Shown here piece after piece: positions 1-9,920 of a stretch of DNA of 53,436 bases; position 1 is the first letter of the stretch, and every line of letters begins with the position of its first letter. The stretch comes from Desulfuromonas sp. (GTDB lineage Bacteria > Desulfobacterota > Desulfuromonadia > Desulfuromonadales > BM501): the NCBI RefSeq assembly GCF_002868845.1, contig NZ_PKUB01000052.1, positions 1 to 53,436 of the forward strand. The letters run 5' to 3'. A program made the position numbers and the translations under genes. The notes under the pieces are model-generated. The model had not been told where the DNA came from. It did not search any database and saw only the letters and a program-made list of their open reading frames with translations.

Positions 1-228
1 GAACAACTCCACCAGAGGGACTACAATGAATACAACTAATAGTTTTATAAACACTTTTGCTCTCTTTTTTAATAAAAACCAAGGATAAGGGGCGAGGGAC
101 GCTCGCCCGACATGGCGGTTTGGAAGGTTTTTCCAAGTGGTTGATTTTTATGATGAAAGTTTCTGCCTAAAAAATAACCACTTTGTTGGAAAGGTTTTGG
201 TGACCGGGGGGGAGTCTTCAGCCAACAC

Positions 229-266
229 CCTTTTCCACAAGTTTTCCACAGTTTTTGTGGAAAAGG
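229..266. repeat. 12-bp inverted repeat with three DnaA-box-like 9-mers
   Basis: Perfect 12-bp arms (229-240 and 255-266) flank a 14-nt centre. The nonamer TTTTCCACA, which fits the relaxed DnaA-box pattern TTWTNCACA, occurs at 231-239 and 242-250 on plus and at 256-264 on minus. The first 180 bases are locally AT-rich for this genome. The repeat lies just downstream of mazG and could instead be a transcript-end hairpin, but no clean U-run follows on either strand. I see no convincing gene in 1-295. A 7-bp hairpin (90-96 with 102-108) is the only other structure noticed there. Confidence 0.45.
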
Positions 267-295
267 TCCCAAGGCGCCCGAAAGGGAGTGCTTTT

Positions 296-1117
296 TCATT
301 TATTCTCCTTGGAGGTCCCCCTCTTTTTCGCCCCGGCCCCTTTCAATATATCGCCCTCGCCGGCGGAAAGGATGCTCGGCGAGGGTTCCTTTTCTTTCAA
401 GCCCAGGTCCTGGGTTTCGAAACCTTCGACGAAGCCGTCGATCCGGCTGCGCAATGCCTCCTCCGGATCGTGCCCGAGGGCCGAGGCGAGTCCTGCCAAC
501 TCAAAGAACAGGCTCCCGAAGAGATTGCCGAGCCGTTCCTTGTCGTCCGTGCCCAGTTCCATGTTCAGTGCCTCAAGGTGTGTCCTGGCCTGCTCTGCCC
601 GACGAAGGGGAGAGCCTGGGTCGTATCCGGCCCGGGCGGCCTTTTCATTGATCTTGGCTGCCCGCAGCAGGGCCGGCAATTGCCGGGGGAGATTCCCGAG
701 CGCTGAGGAAGCCTCGCCTCGCTTGGATTTCTCTCGCGCCTTGATCCGGTCCCACTGGGTATTCAACTCTTCCAGGTCGAGCGTCTGCACCTCGTCGAAC
801 ACATGCGGGTGGCGGCGTACGAGCTTGTCGGCGATCCCGTCGGCAACATCGGCCATGGTGAAGGCCTGACGTTCCTCGAAAATCCTGGTCTGAAACACGA
901 TCTGGAGAAGGAGGTCCCCAAGCTCTTCCTTGATTGACGAGGCGCACCCCTGATCGATCGCTTCGATAACCTCATAGGTCTCTTCGATCAGGTAAGGCTT
1001 GAGGCTCTCGGGGGTTTGCTCGGCATCCCAGGGGCACCCCCCTGGCGAGCGCAGAGTGTCCATGATCTCCAGAAGACGGCGGAAGGCGAGGCAGGCTTGA
1101 GAGTGTGGCGTCGGCAT
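296..1117 (-). CDS. mazG: Nucleoside triphosphate pyrophosphohydrolase MazG
   Basis: This protein hydrolyses (d)NTPs to the monophosphate and pyrophosphate, a housekeeping role in nucleotide-pool sanitation in the cytosol. The 273-residue length matches two-domain MazG proteins (about 260 residues). The N-terminal domain carries GGCPWD (residues 26-31), the metal-binding EE..E group (E45, E46, E49) and EELGD (64-68). A second, more divergent copy of the fold follows, containing the motif RRHPHVF. The C-terminal 40 residues are lysine/serine-rich and unlike the family core. The gene is read away from the yceD operon and shares a 234-bp divergent intergenic region with it. The family assignment is firm; substrate preference cannot be read from the sequence. 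Confidence 0.95.
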   Translation of the reverse strand: MPTPHSQACLAFRRLLEIMDTLRSPGGCPWDAEQTPESLKPYLIEETYEVIEAIDQGCASSIKEELGDLLLQIVFQTRIFEERQAFTMADVADGIADKLVRRHPHVFDEVQTLDLEELNTQWDRIKAREKSKRGEASSALGNLPRQLPALLRAAKINEKAARAGYDPGSPLRRAEQARTHLEALNMELGTDDKERLGNLFGSLFFELAGLASALGHDPEEALRSRIDGFVEGFETQDLGLKEKEPSPSILSAGEGDILKGAGAKKRGTSKENK

Positions 1118-1292
1118 GCTGGGGGGTTGATCTCCAGAAAAGTTGAACAGGGTACGGCAAAAACTAACCCAATACAGGAGCTATTGCAAGGATGAAAAGG
1201 GTCCTTTTCCCCTTGGTCTCTCCGTATATATTCCCAGGGAAGGTGCCTGGAAATAGGGTGATTCTAGAGGTCTCCGGAGGGGGCGATTTCCC

Positions 1293-1320
1293 TTGACAAA
1301 AAGGGGGGCGTCACTATACT
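1293..1320 (+). promoter_or_regulatory. Sigma-70 promoter of the yceD-rpmF-plsX-fab operon
   Basis: TTGACA (1293-1298) and TATACT (1315-1320) are separated by 16 bp. They lie about 30 bp upstream of the GTG start of yceD, which has a GGAGG ribosome-binding site. This is close to housekeeping consensus and probably drives the whole ribosomal-protein/fatty-acid operon. The rest of 1118-1292 shows only a short AAAAGG/CCTTTT hairpin near 1196-1212. Confidence 0.8.
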
Positions 1321-1351
1321 AACCGTTTCCAAGCTCGCAAGGAGGGTAGAG

Positions 1352-1909
1352 GTGCGCCTACGCATCGAGGACATTAAAGAGAAGGGTCTCACCCTCGATT
1401 TTGTTGAAGACCCCAGCGAATACCCGGTTCTGTCCGAAATGGCAAAGAAGGGGGAGGGGGACTTTCGAACCGAAGTACGCACCCACGTGCGGGCCCAGCG
1501 GATCGGTGACCTGGTCGAAATAGACGGGCGGGTAGAGACCACCGCTCGGCTGGCTTGCAGTCGATGCCTCCAGGATTTCGAGAAACCCCTCTCGGGCGGA
1601 TTTTCACTCGCCTTCGTGAGGGAACTTCCTGCGGTTCACGACGAAGAGGGCGGCGAGGAAGTCGAGGTCTCTGCCGAGGAGATGGGTCTTGTTCTGTTCG
1701 AGGGGGATGAGATCGACCTGAAGGACACAGTTCAGGAACAGGTGGTTCTCGCCCTGCCTGTGCGCCCCCTCTGTTCCAATCAATGCCCGGGGCTTTGCGC
1801 CAAGTGCGGTGCCGACCTCAAACATGGCGAGTGCGGGTGCGACCGGGTGTCGGGCAGTCTGAAATTCGCGGCCCTCAAGGACTTCAAGGTAAACAAAGAT
1901 CGCAATTAA
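1352..1909 (+). CDS. yceD: YceD/DUF177 family protein
   Basis: DUF177 proteins are conserved immediately upstream of rpmF. They are linked in bacteria and plants to accumulation of 23S rRNA, so a role in large-subunit biogenesis is expected. This 185-residue protein has the family's central segment (ARLACSRCLQDF, about residues 66-77) and the C-terminal cysteine-rich stretch LCSNQCPGLCAKCGADL, with four cysteines that probably bind zinc. It starts with GTG preceded by AAGGAGG. It is the first gene after a strong promoter and lies 77 bp upstream of rpmF. Family membership is well supported; molecular function remains inferred. Confidence 0.88.
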   Translation: MRLRIEDIKEKGLTLDFVEDPSEYPVLSEMAKKGEGDFRTEVRTHVRAQRIGDLVEIDGRVETTARLACSRCLQDFEKPLSGGFSLAFVRELPAVHDEEGGEEVEVSAEEMGLVLFEGDEIDLKDTVQEQVVLALPVRPLCSNQCPGLCAKCGADLKHGECGCDRVSGSLKFAALKDFKVNKDRN

Positions 1910-1986
1910 CCGGCTTGGACCCCAAGCCGAGGCCGAAGATATCATTGAATCGACCTGTTGGTCGACGAACAAGGAGATGTTAAACC

Positions 1987-2166
1987 ATGGCAGTACCAAA
2001 AAAGAAAACATCAAAATCCAAACGTGACATGCGCCGTTCCCACGACGCCCTGACAGCGCCCGGAATTTCCATCTGTTCCCAGTGCAAAGAGCCGAAACAG
2101 CCTCACCGGGTCTGCGCCAGTTGCGGGACCTACAAAGGGAAAGACATCCTCGGCACCGAAGAATAA
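1987..2166 (+). CDS. rpmF: 50S ribosomal protein L32
   Basis: This is a 59-residue, lysine-rich ribosomal protein of the large subunit. It has the typical start [10 protein letters not shown], the segment MRRSHDAL and a zinc ribbon formed by C30/C33 and C43/C46, so it is a C+ type L32. An AGGAGAT ribosome-binding site precedes ATG. The yceD-rpmF-plsX order is the classical link between ribosome production and membrane lipid synthesis. Confidence 0.97.
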   Translation: MAVPKKKTSKSKRDMRRSHDALTAPGISICSQCKEPKQPHRVCASCGTYKGKDILGTEE

Positions 2167-2181
2167 GGGGCTGTCCGATCG

Positions 2182-3273
2182 ATGCCGCGCATTGTCGTTG
2201 CCGTGGATGCCATGGGGGGGGACAACGCACCAGCCGTAGAGGTTGAGGGTGCTGTTGCCGCCGCCAGGAAATGGGGCATTCCAATCGTATTGGTCGGGGA
2301 TTCTTCCCGGATCGAACAGGAACTCAGTAACCATTCTGCAGAAGGGCTGGACATAAGCATCCGGCATGCCAGCCAGGTCGTGGGGATGCACGACTCGCCC
2401 TCTGACGCCGTTCGCAAAAAAAAGGACTCCTCTATTCGGGTCGCCTTCAATCTGGCGAAGACGGGAGAGGCTCACGCGGTGGTCAGTGCCGGTAACTCCG
2501 GGGCCACCATGGCGGCCGGGATGTTTGTTCTGAAGCGCCTTCCCGGGATCGATCGTCCCGCCATCGCCACCATTATGCCCAATCTCAAGGACCAGACCCT
2601 GGTTCTCGACGTGGGCGGAAACGTGGATTGCAAGCCTCAGCACCTCGCCCAGTTCGCTTTTATGGGTGAGGTCTTCGTACGTCACGTACTGAAGAAGTCC
2701 AACCCGAGGGTCGGCCTCCTGTCGAACGGCGAGGAGGAGTCCAAGGGGAACGAATTGACCCGCGAGGCGCATCGGTTCCTCAAGAAAGCCCCCTTTAATT
2801 ATCTGGGGTACATCGAGGGTCGGGACATCTACAACGGCTCGGTCGATGTCGTCGTGTGTGACGGGTTCGTCGGAAATGTCGTCCTGAAGGTGTCTGAAGG
2901 TCTCGCCGAGGCCCTGGGTACGATGTTGAGCAAAGAGATCCGTCAACACCCCCTGGCTAAGATCGGCTATCTTCTATCCCGCGGAGCCTTCAAGTCTTTC
3001 AAGAAGAAGGTGGACTACGCCGAATACGGCGGGGCGCCCCTGCTCGGGATCGAGGGTACGGGTATCATCGCCCATGGCGGATCGAGTCCGAGGGCCTTGA
3101 TGAACGCCATCGGCCAGGCCAGGGATTATGTGGCCAGCAAGGTCAATGAAAAGCTTGTTGGACAGTTGAGTCAGGTTGCAGGGGATGACATCGAATGCCC
3201 CGAGAGGTCGAACGGGGCAGGCAAGGTGCTGGAAGGTGGAAACGTCTCTGGCCCCAAAGGAGTAGCAGGTTGA
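2182..3273 (+). CDS. plsX: Phosphate acyltransferase PlsX
   Basis: PlsX converts acyl-ACP to acyl-phosphate, the acyl donor for PlsY in phospholipid synthesis. It is a peripheral enzyme at the inner membrane. The protein has the N-terminal signature DAMGGDNAP (residues 9-17), a central [10 protein letters not shown] segment and the C-terminal motif ALMNAIGQA. Its 363 residues are slightly longer than usual because of a hydrophilic tail after about residue 330. The stop TGA overlaps the TTG start of fabH (TTGA), implying translational coupling. No strong Shine-Dalgarno precedes the ATG, 15 bp after rpmF. Confidence 0.96.
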   Translation: MPRIVVAVDAMGGDNAPAVEVEGAVAAARKWGIPIVLVGDSSRIEQELSNHSAEGLDISIRHASQVVGMHDSPSDAVRKKKDSSIRVAFNLAKTGEAHAVVSAGNSGATMAAGMFVLKRLPGIDRPAIATIMPNLKDQTLVLDVGGNVDCKPQHLAQFAFMGEVFVRHVLKKSNPRVGLLSNGEEESKGNELTREAHRFLKKAPFNYLGYIEGRDIYNGSVDVVVCDGFVGNVVLKVSEGLAEALGTMLSKEIRQHPLAKIGYLLSRGAFKSFKKKVDYAEYGGAPLLGIEGTGIIAHGGSSPRALMNAIGQARDYVASKVNEKLVGQLSQVAGDDIECPERSNGAGKVLEGGNVSGPKGVAG

Positions 3274-4250
3274 AAAAAGCTCGGATAGTCGGTACCGGGT
3301 CTTATGTTCCGGAAAAAGTTCTGACCAATCATGATCTAGAGAAATTTCTCGATACCAGCGATGAGTGGATCACCAGCCGTACCGGTATCCGCGAAAGACA
3401 TGTCGCCGCTGAGGGGGAAAACACCTCCGATCTGGCCACCGAGGCTGCACGTCGGGCGATGGATATGGCGGGCATTGGGGCGGAGGAGATCGACCTGATC
3501 CTCGTCGGCACCATCACCGGCGACTTTCCCTGGCCGGCCACGGCGTGTCTGGTGCAGGACAATTTGGGCGCCTGCAACGCTGCCGCTTTCGACATCTCCG
3601 CAGCCTGCAGCGGTTTTGTCTTCGCTCTCGATGCGGGGGTCAACTACATAAAAGCCGGGGCGGCCCAGAACGTACTCGTCATCGGTGCCGAAATCCTTAC
3701 GAGGGTCGTGGACTGGGAAGACCGCAACACCTGTGTTCTTTTTGGCGACGGGGCTGGGGCAGTGGTCCTGCAGGGGCAGGAGGGCGAGAGCGGGGTTCTC
3801 TCAACCCATCTCCACTCCGATGGATCCTATTGGGAACTCCTCTACCAGGCCGGATTCGGCACCCGCATTCAGCCCACTGAACAGGGCATCAAGGATCGCA
3901 TTCCTTACCTCAAAATGCAGGGGAACGAGGTGTTCAAAATGGCTGTCCGTTCCCTTTCGGACGTGGCCGTAGAGGCTCTCGAAACCAACGGATTCGTATC
4001 CAGCGACATCGACATGTTCATTCCGCACCAAGCCAACCGGCGCATTCTCGAAGCGACCGCCAAGAGATTGAAGCTGAAGGACGAGCAGGTTTATATCAAC
4101 GTCGATCGCTTTGGGAACACCTCCGGCGCCTCGATTCCTCTTGCCCTTGACGAGGCCAACCGGGCCGGCAAGATTGCCGAGGGCGACCTGCTTCTGTTTG
4201 ATGCCTTCGGCGGAGGATTCACTTGGGCCTCAGCCCTGGTTCGCTGGTAG
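3270..4250 (+). CDS. fabH: 3-oxoacyl-ACP synthase III (KASIII)
   Basis: FabH condenses acetyl-CoA with malonyl-ACP to start fatty-acid elongation. I place the start at TTG, which overlaps the plsX stop and follows AAAGGAG at a 7-nt distance. This gives 326 residues beginning [13 protein letters not shown], the usual N-terminus. A longer reading from 3195 would lie inside plsX. The catalytic triad is visible: Cys113 in DISAACSGF, His near 253 in PHQANRRI and Asn near 283 in GNTSGAS. It is co-transcribed with plsX and fabD. Confidence 0.96.
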   Translation: MKKARIVGTGSYVPEKVLTNHDLEKFLDTSDEWITSRTGIRERHVAAEGENTSDLATEAARRAMDMAGIGAEEIDLILVGTITGDFPWPATACLVQDNLGACNAAAFDISAACSGFVFALDAGVNYIKAGAAQNVLVIGAEILTRVVDWEDRNTCVLFGDGAGAVVLQGQEGESGVLSTHLHSDGSYWELLYQAGFGTRIQPTEQGIKDRIPYLKMQGNEVFKMAVRSLSDVAVEALETNGFVSSDIDMFIPHQANRRILEATAKRLKLKDEQVYINVDRFGNTSGASIPLALDEANRAGKIAEGDLLLFDAFGGGFTWASALVRW

Positions 4251-4294
4251 TCTCTGCGGAATTCGGATCGATCAAGAAGGAGAATTGAATACAA

Positions 4295-5218
4295 ATGGTC
4301 GCTTTTTTATTCCCCGGCCAGGGGTCGCAGTTCCCGGGCATGGGAAAGGAACTCTACGACAATTTTGCCGTGGCTAGAGAGGTCTTTGAAGAAGCCAACG
4401 ACGCTCTCGGATTTGATCTCGCCGCGATGTGCTTCAACGGTCCCGAAGAGGACCTGAAGCTGACCACCAATACCCAGCCCGCCATTCTCACAACCAGCAT
4501 TGCTGCCCAAAGAGTGTTGCAGCAGGAGACCGACCTGAAGCCCGGCTATGTCGCCGGGCATTCCCTCGGCGAGTATTCGGCTTTGGTCTGTGCCGAGTGA
4601 CTGGCCTTTGCCGATGCGGTGCGTACCGTCCGGAAGCGCGGAGCCTTCATGCAGGAGGCGGTTCCTGTCGGTGATGGGGCGATGGCCGCCGTGATCGGTC
4701 TCGACCAGGATGATCTCGAGGTGGTATGCAAAGAGGCCGCTCAGGGCGAGGTCGTCTCTCCGGCAAACTTCAACAGCCCCGGACAGGTCGTTATTGCCGG
4801 CAACGTGGCGGCAGTGAACCGCGCCATCGAACTGGCCAAGGAGCGGGGAGCCAAACGCGCTCTTCCCCTGCCTGTGAGCGCTCCCTTTCACTGCTCCCTC
4901 ATGGATCCCGCTGGAAAACGGTTGGCCGAGGTTCTGGAAACAGTTTCCGTAGCATCCCTTCAATTCCCCGTAGTGACCAACGTTGAGGCTTCTCCCAACC
5001 AGGAGGCCGGACGTATCAAGGAACTTCTCGTCGCACAGGTAAGCGCTCCGGTGCGCTGGGAGGAGTCGGTCAGGGCGATGCTCGGTCTCGGCGTTGAGAG
5101 GTTTGTCGAAATCGGGCCCGGCAGGGTGCTTGCCGGACTCATCAAGCGCATCGCCAAGGGAACGGCCGTCCAGAACTTGCAGGACGTCAAGGACCTGAAT
5201 GCTCTGCAAGGGGCGTGA
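4295..5218 (+). CDS. fabD: Malonyl-CoA:ACP transacylase with an in-frame TGA
   Basis: FabD moves malonyl groups from CoA to ACP. The reading frame is complete (308 codons) and well matched to the family: FPGQGSQ (6-12), nucleophile Ser90 in GHSLGEY and His near 198 in SAPFHCSLM. It is interrupted only at codon 102 (4598-4600) by TGA, directly after VCAE. Family members usually read VAAGAL or similar here, so both E101 and the stop are unexpected. One explanation is a paired one-base deletion and insertion, since GCC-GGA-GTG-CTG would restore the family residues. Another is UGA decoding: the resulting C-A-E-U has CxxU spacing, and a weak 4-bp hairpin lies about 17 nt downstream. FabD has no known redox function. 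The gene should be essential, so I keep it as a CDS rather than a pseudogene. Confidence 0.82.
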
Positions 5219-5251
5219 GCGCCGTTTTACTCATTAACAGGAGGACTCAAC

Positions 5252-5989
5252 ATGCCGAAAGATAAAGTCGCCGTCGTCACGGGCGCCTCTCGGGGGATCG
5301 GCCTGAGCATCGCCAAGGCTCTGGCCGCCCAGGGTGCGCGGATCGTCGCCGTAGACATCTACCAGGAAGCTACCGAAAAGGTGGTCGCTCAATTCAAGGC
5401 GGACGGGACCGAGGCCATCGCGGTCAAGGCCAACGTCACTCTCACCGAGGACGTCGAACAGATCATCACTGCGGCCATGGATGCGTTTGGACGGGTAGAT
5501 ATCCTGGTAAACAACGCCGGGATAACCCGTGACGGGCTATTGCTGCGGATGAAGGACCAGGATTGGGATGCTGTTCTCTCCGTCAACTTGAAGGGGGCCT
5601 TTCTCTGCAGTCGGGCCGCTTCCAAGGTGATGTCCAAGCAGCGCTTCGGAAGGATCGTCAATATCGCTTCGGTGGTGGGGCAGATGGGAAATGCCGGGCA
5701 GGCCAATTATTGCGCCAGCAAGGCCGGCTTGATAGGACTGACCAAGTCCAACGCCCGGGAACTGGCTCGCCGCAACGTCACCGTGAACGCTGTTGCTCCC
5801 GGGTTCATCGCCACCGAAATGACCGAAATTCTGCCTGAGAAAACAAAACAGGAACTGGCGGCCCAGATCCCTCTGGGGAGCCTTGGTACCGCTGAAGATG
5901 TGGCGAACGCCGTTGTGTTTCTTGCCTCGGAAAAGGCCGGGTACGTCACCGGGCAGGTTCTGGGTGTTAACGGCGGAATGTATATGTAA
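5252..5989 (+). CDS. fabG: 3-oxoacyl-ACP reductase
   Basis: FabG is the NADPH-dependent reductase of the elongation cycle and a short-chain dehydrogenase. In 245 residues it shows the cofactor motif GASRGIG (12-18), NNAG near 88-91, the catalytic Ser near 140 and the YxxxK pair (about Tyr153/Lys157, in NYCASKAG). The C-terminus ends VNGGMYM, typical of FabG. An AGGAGG ribosome-binding site lies upstream. It sits between fabD and acpP in the standard order. Confidence 0.97.
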   Translation: MPKDKVAVVTGASRGIGLSIAKALAAQGARIVAVDIYQEATEKVVAQFKADGTEAIAVKANVTLTEDVEQIITAAMDAFGRVDILVNNAGITRDGLLLRMKDQDWDAVLSVNLKGAFLCSRAASKVMSKQRFGRIVNIASVVGQMGNAGQANYCASKAGLIGLTKSNARELARRNVTVNAVAPGFIATEMTEILPEKTKQELAAQIPLGSLGTAEDVANAVVFLASEKAGYVTGQVLGVNGGMYM

Positions 5990-6048
5990 ACGACCAATCT
6001 TTGCACGGTCTTGCGGCCGGCACGGACATCAAACAGGAGGTAACACAC

Positions 6049-6282
6049 ATGGCTTCAACTGCTGAAAAAGTGAAACAGATCGTTGCGGAACAACTTGGGG
6101 TGGATGAGGAGCAGGTTGTCGATGGGGCGTCTTTTATGGACGACCTGGGGGCGGATTCCCTCGACACCGTTGAACTGGTAATGGCTCTCGAAGAGGAGTT
6201 CGATATCGAGATCTCCGACGAGGACGCCGAAAAAATCCAGACCGTCAAAAACGCTATCGACTACATCGCAGAAAACGCCTAA
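6049..6282 (+). CDS. acpP: Acyl carrier protein
   Basis: This is a 77-residue acidic carrier that shuttles acyl chains on a phosphopantetheine arm attached to Ser37 of the [10 protein letters not shown] motif. The start is set at the ATG preceded by ACAGGAGG, not the upstream in-frame codon at 6001. It is followed at once by a very strong terminator, which ends this transcription unit before fabF. Confidence 0.98.
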   Translation: MASTAEKVKQIVAEQLGVDEEQVVDGASFMDDLGADSLDTVELVMALEEEFDIEISDEDAEKIQTVKNAIDYIAENA

Positions 6283-6283
6283 C

Positions 6284-6326
6284 AAAGAGTGAAGGAGGGA
6301 GCCTTCGCTCCCTCCTTCACTCTTTT
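6284..6326 (+). terminator. Strong rho-independent terminator after acpP
   Basis: A perfect 19-bp stem (6284-6302 with 6307-6325) is capped by a CUUC loop and ends in a short T-run. It separates acpP from fabF. A possible promoter for fabF follows: TTGACC at 6325-6330 and GATAAT at 6350-6355, with a long 19-bp spacer. Confidence 0.9.
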
Positions 6327-6406
6327 GACCTTTCGACCCGACCTGGAAAGATAATTTCAGGAAACCTTCCCGCACCACAGATCCTTGTTCACGAAGGAGT
6401 TTTTAC

Positions 6407-7639
6407 ATGCGCAAAGTTGTTGTGACTGGTGTCGGCACCATCTCCGCCCTCGGCATCGGGGCCGAAGAGAACTGGCAGGCCCTTATGGCAGGCCGGTCAG
6501 GGATCGGCCCCATAACCCACTTCGACGCATCCGAATTTCCGACCCAGATCGCCGGTGAGGTCAAGAATTTCAACGCCGAAGAGTTCATCGACAAGAAGGA
6601 AATCAAGAAGATGGACCTTTTCATCCAGTATGCCCTGGCGGCTGCCGATAAGGCCATGCTGGACTCTGGATTGGAAATTACCGAGGAGAACGCCGAACGT
6701 GTCGGTGTCCTCGTGGGGGCCGGCCTGGGCGGGCTTCCCGCTATCGAGAAGTATCACAACGCGATGCTTGAAAGGGGATACAAGAAGATCTCCCCGTTTT
6801 TCATCCCCATGCTGATCATTAACCTCGCGCCCGGCCATATCTCGATCCGCTACGGCGCCAAGGGCCCCAACCTCTCTTCGGTGTCCGCCTGCGCCACGGG
6901 AACTCACTCCATTGGGGACGCTTTTCGCATGATTCAGCGAGGCGACGCCGATGCTATGATCGCCGGCGGTACCGAGGCCACGATCACCTCCCTGGGGATC
7001 GGCGGATTTAACGTCATGAAGGCGCTGTCGACACGGAATGACGACCCCGAGGGAGCGAGCCGCCCCTTCGAAAAGGGTCGCGACGGTTTCGTCATGGCCG
7101 AGGGTGCGGGTATCGTGATCCTGGAGGAATATGAAGCGGCCAAGAAGCGGGGCGCCAAAATCTACGGAGAGGTCTGCGGTTACGGCCTCACCGGCGACGC
7201 TCACCACCTGACCGCCCCCGCCCCCGGCGGGGAATGGGCCGCCCGGTGCATGAAAATGGCTCTTGACGGCGCTGGCGCCCGCCCAGAAGATGTCGATTAC
7301 ATCAATGCCCATGGCACATCTACCCACTTCAACGACCTCTACGAAACCATGGCCATCAAGAATGTGTTCGGAGACCATGCTCGAAAGGTGATGATCAGTT
7401 CCACCAAGAGCATGACCGGCCATGCCCTCGGGGCTGCCGGCGGCCTCGAGGCAGTGTATGCCCTCATGGCCATGGAGCGGGGGGAAGTCCCGCCGACCAT
7501 CAACTATCACGAACCGGACCCCGAGTGTGACCTTGACTACGTTCCAAACGAAGGGCGGCGCGGCCAAGTCCGTATGAGCATGTCCAACTCTTTCGGTTTC
7601 GGCGGGACCAACGCCACTTTGCTGTTCAGAAAGGTCTGA
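6407..7639 (+). CDS. fabF: 3-oxoacyl-ACP synthase II
   Basis: FabF performs the chain-extending condensation of fatty-acid synthesis. The 410-residue protein carries the thiolase-fold catalytic residues: Cys near 162 in SACATGTH, His near 302 in [11 protein letters not shown] and His near 339 in [11 protein letters not shown]. The C-terminal signature [10 protein letters not shown] is present. The start has a GAAGGAG ribosome-binding site. It begins a new operon that runs into rpiB and probably glyA, an order I associate with Geobacter relatives. Confidence 0.97.
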   Translation: MRKVVVTGVGTISALGIGAEENWQALMAGRSGIGPITHFDASEFPTQIAGEVKNFNAEEFIDKKEIKKMDLFIQYALAAADKAMLDSGLEITEENAERVGVLVGAGLGGLPAIEKYHNAMLERGYKKISPFFIPMLIINLAPGHISIRYGAKGPNLSSVSACATGTHSIGDAFRMIQRGDADAMIAGGTEATITSLGIGGFNVMKALSTRNDDPEGASRPFEKGRDGFVMAEGAGIVILEEYEAAKKRGAKIYGEVCGYGLTGDAHHLTAPAPGGEWAARCMKMALDGAGARPEDVDYINAHGTSTHFNDLYETMAIKNVFGDHARKVMISSTKSMTGHALGAAGGLEAVYALMAMERGEVPPTINYHEPDPECDLDYVPNEGRRGQVRMSMSNSFGFGGTNATLLFRKV

Positions 7640-7647
7640 TTGTCATC

Positions 7648-8103
7648 ATGATCATCATCGCAAGCGACCACGGGGGCCTGGAACTCAAGGAGACCGTCAA
7701 GCAGGCTCTTCAGGACAGAGGTGTCGAGGTCCGGGACCTGGGGACCATGAACAGCGATTCGGTGGACTATCCCGACTTCGGAGCTAAGGTCGCCGGGGCG
7801 CTGGCTCGCGGAGAGGCCGATCGGGGTATTCTGATCTGCGGCACGGGGATCGGGATGTCCATCGTTGCCAACAAGTTTCCCGGAGTGCGGGCGGCGCTTA
7901 TCAGCGACGAATTTACCGCCCAAATGTCCAAGGAGCACAACAACGCCAACGTGATCGTCATGGGGGGCCGGGTCCTGAACTCTGAACAGGCGTGCCGGAT
8001 GGTGAACGTCTGGCTTGACACCTCTTTCGAGGGCGGCCGCCATCAAAAGCGCCTCGATAAAATCGCCCAGATCGAGGAAAACGTCAGGGCCGGCCGAGTT
8101 TGA
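7648..8103 (+). CDS. rpiB: Ribose-5-phosphate isomerase B
   Basis: RpiB interconverts ribose-5-phosphate and ribulose-5-phosphate in the pentose phosphate pathway. The latter is also the substrate of RibB, encoded further down the cluster. Visible signatures are ASDHGG near the N-terminus, the catalytic-cysteine region CGTGIGMS and the HNNANV segment. The 151-residue length is normal. It starts 8 bp after fabF with only a weak ribosome-binding site, so translation may be coupled to fabF. Confidence 0.95.
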   Translation: MIIIASDHGGLELKETVKQALQDRGVEVRDLGTMNSDSVDYPDFGAKVAGALARGEADRGILICGTGIGMSIVANKFPGVRAALISDEFTAQMSKEHNNANVIVMGGRVLNSEQACRMVNVWLDTSFEGGRHQKRLDKIAQIEENVRAGRV

Positions 8104-8116
8104 CCCGGGCCTATGT

Positions 8117-8137
8117 GGGCAGGCAAACGGCCTGCCC
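8117..8137 (+). terminator. Hairpin between rpiB and glyA
   Basis: GGGCAGGC and GCCTGCCC form an 8-bp GC-rich stem with a 5-nt loop, followed by a weak T-containing tail. It may be a partial terminator or an mRNA-stabilising hairpin inside the fabF-to-nusB gene series. Confidence 0.5.
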
Positions 8138-8192
8138 ATTGCTTTAGCTGGACGTGTTTTAGAAACCGAGAGTTAACCGGAGGATGGTAAAG

Positions 8193-9443
8193 ATGTCGGA
8201 GATGATAGCCCAGTTCGATCCGGAAATTGCTGCTTCGATTCGCCGCGAGACCGAGCGCCAGGAGTACAGCCTCGAGTTCATCGCCTCGGAAAACTTTGTC
8301 AGCGAGCTGGTTCTGGAGGCTCAGGGGTCTGTCCTGACCAACAAGTATGCCGAGGGTTACCCGGGCAAGAGGTACTACGGCGGCTGCGAATTCGTCGACG
8401 TGGCAGAGCAGTTGGCCATTGACCGCGCCAAGGAGCTTTTCGGGGCCGAACATGCCAATGTCCAGCCCCACTCCGGGTCCCAGGCCAACATGGCGGTCTA
8501 TTTTACGGTCTGCCAGCCGGGCGACACGGTTCTCGGGATGAATCTCGCTCACGGAGGCCACCTCACCCACGGCTCGCCCGTCAACTTTTCCGGGAAACTG
8601 TTCAATATCGTTCCCTACGGGGTCAAGAAAGAAACCGGGACGATCGACTACGAAGAAGTGGAGCGGCTTGCAGAAGAGCACCGCCCGAAACTTATCGTCG
8701 TCGGTGCCAGCGCCTATCCCCGGACCATCGATTTCGCCGCCTTCCGGAGGATCGCCGACAAGGTCGGTGCCATGGTCATGGTCGATATGGCTCATATCGC
8801 CGGGCTGGTCGCAACCGGCCAGCACCCGAGTCCGGTTCCCCATGCTGAATTCGTCACCACCACGACCCACAAGACCCTGCGCGGACCCCGGGGAGGAATG
8901 ATTCTTTGCCGTGAGGGGTTCGCCAAAAAAATCAACAGCAATATCTTCCCCGGTATTCAGGGCGGCCCCCTGATGCATGTCATCGCGGCCAAGGCGGTGG
9001 CGTTCAAGGAAGCGCTTTCTGCCGAATTCAAGGATTACTCCGCCCAAGTGGTGAAGAACGCCAGCGCTCTCGCCGAGGGGCTGGTCAAGCGCGGGTTCAA
9101 TCTCGTTTCCGGCGGGACCGACAATCACCTCATGCTGCTCGATTTCTCCGGAACGGAGCTGACCGGCAAGGTCGCCGAGGAAACCCTTGAAAAGGCCGGT
9201 ATTACTGTCAACAAAAACGCCGTCCCCTTCGACACCCGTTCACCCTTTGTGACCAGCGGCATCCGCATCGGCACTCCGGCCACGACCAGTCGCGGCCTCA
9301 AGGAGCTGGAAATGGCACTGGTCGCCGAGTGGATCGACCGGGCTCTTGAAAACGTGGGCAACGACGCCGCCCTTGCCGAGATCCGGCAGGAAATTCGCCA
9401 GCTTTGCGAGCGCTTTCCCCTTTATGCCCACCGCCTGAGGTAA
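8193..9443 (+). CDS. glyA: Serine hydroxymethyltransferase
   Basis: GlyA is the PLP enzyme that interconverts serine and glycine with tetrahydrofolate, supplying one-carbon units. I choose the second ATG, because GGAGG ends one base before the upstream ATG at 8184 but lies 9 nt from this one. That gives 416 residues. IASENF near the N-terminus, the PLP lysine K227 in [14 protein letters not shown] and the tail segment RIGTPA are all present. The stop codon directly abuts the next start. Confidence 0.97.
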   Translation: MSEMIAQFDPEIAASIRRETERQEYSLEFIASENFVSELVLEAQGSVLTNKYAEGYPGKRYYGGCEFVDVAEQLAIDRAKELFGAEHANVQPHSGSQANMAVYFTVCQPGDTVLGMNLAHGGHLTHGSPVNFSGKLFNIVPYGVKKETGTIDYEEVERLAEEHRPKLIVVGASAYPRTIDFAAFRRIADKVGAMVMVDMAHIAGLVATGQHPSPVPHAEFVTTTTHKTLRGPRGGMILCREGFAKKINSNIFPGIQGGPLMHVIAAKAVAFKEALSAEFKDYSAQVVKNASALAEGLVKRGFNLVSGGTDNHLMLLDFSGTELTGKVAEETLEKAGITVNKNAVPFDTRSPFVTSGIRIGTPATTSRGLKELEMALVAEWIDRALENVGNDAALAEIRQEIRQLCERFPLYAHRLR

Positions 9444-9920
9444 ATGACTCGTCCGTCCTGGGAAGAATACTTCATGGATATCGCCCGCCTGGTGGCCAAG
9501 CGCTCTACGTGCTTGCGCCGCCGTGTCGGTGCCGTGGTGGTCAAGGACAAGAACATCCTGGCCACGGGGTATAACGGCACCCCTTCGGGGATTACCCACT
9601 GTGAGGAGGTCGGCTGCCTGCGCCAGAGGCTCAACGTCCCTTCCGGTGAGCGCCATGAACTGTGTCGTGGACTGCACGCCGAGCAGAACGCCATCATTCA
9701 GGCCGCCAAGCACGGCGCTAACATCAGCGGCACGACTCTCTATTGCACAAATTCGCCTTGCGTGATCTGCTCTAAAATGATCATCAATGCCGGTATCCAC
9801 CGGATCATTTTTCTGGAGGGATACCCCGACGACCTGTCCACCGAACTTCTTCGGGAATCGGGGGTGGAGCTGGTGCCTTATTCAAATTCCTCGGGAGAGG
9901 CGAAGGAGGATGCGCCATGA
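9444..9920 (+). CDS. Deoxycytidylate (dCMP) deaminase
   Basis: This is a zinc-dependent cytidine-deaminase-fold enzyme that converts dCMP to dUMP for thymidylate synthesis. His78-x-Glu80 (HAE) and PC(106)VIC(109) form the zinc site and catalytic acid. The dCMP-deaminase-type N-terminus ([19 protein letters not shown]) and the YNGTPSG loop separate it from tRNA adenosine deaminases. The ATG follows the glyA stop with no gap, and the stop overlaps nrdR by 4 bp. It links the folate cycle (GlyA) to thymidylate production. Confidence 0.93.
   Translation: MTRPSWEEYFMDIARLVAKRSTCLRRRVGAVVVKDKNILATGYNGTPSGITHCEEVGCLRQRLNVPSGERHELCRGLHAEQNAIIQAAKHGANISGTTLYCTNSPCVICSKMIINAGIHRIIFLEGYPDDLSTELLRESGVELVPYSNSSGEAKEDAP

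Noticed and set aside
69-299. 76-codon minus ORF overlapping the mazG stop
   Set aside because: Unusual composition, no ribosome-binding site of note, and it covers the inverted repeat; no family resemblance.
2011-2949. 312-codon minus ORF opposite rpmF/plsX
   Set aside because: It is a GC-driven antisense shadow of clearly conserved genes; similar long shadows lie opposite fabF, glyA, hom and ribBA.
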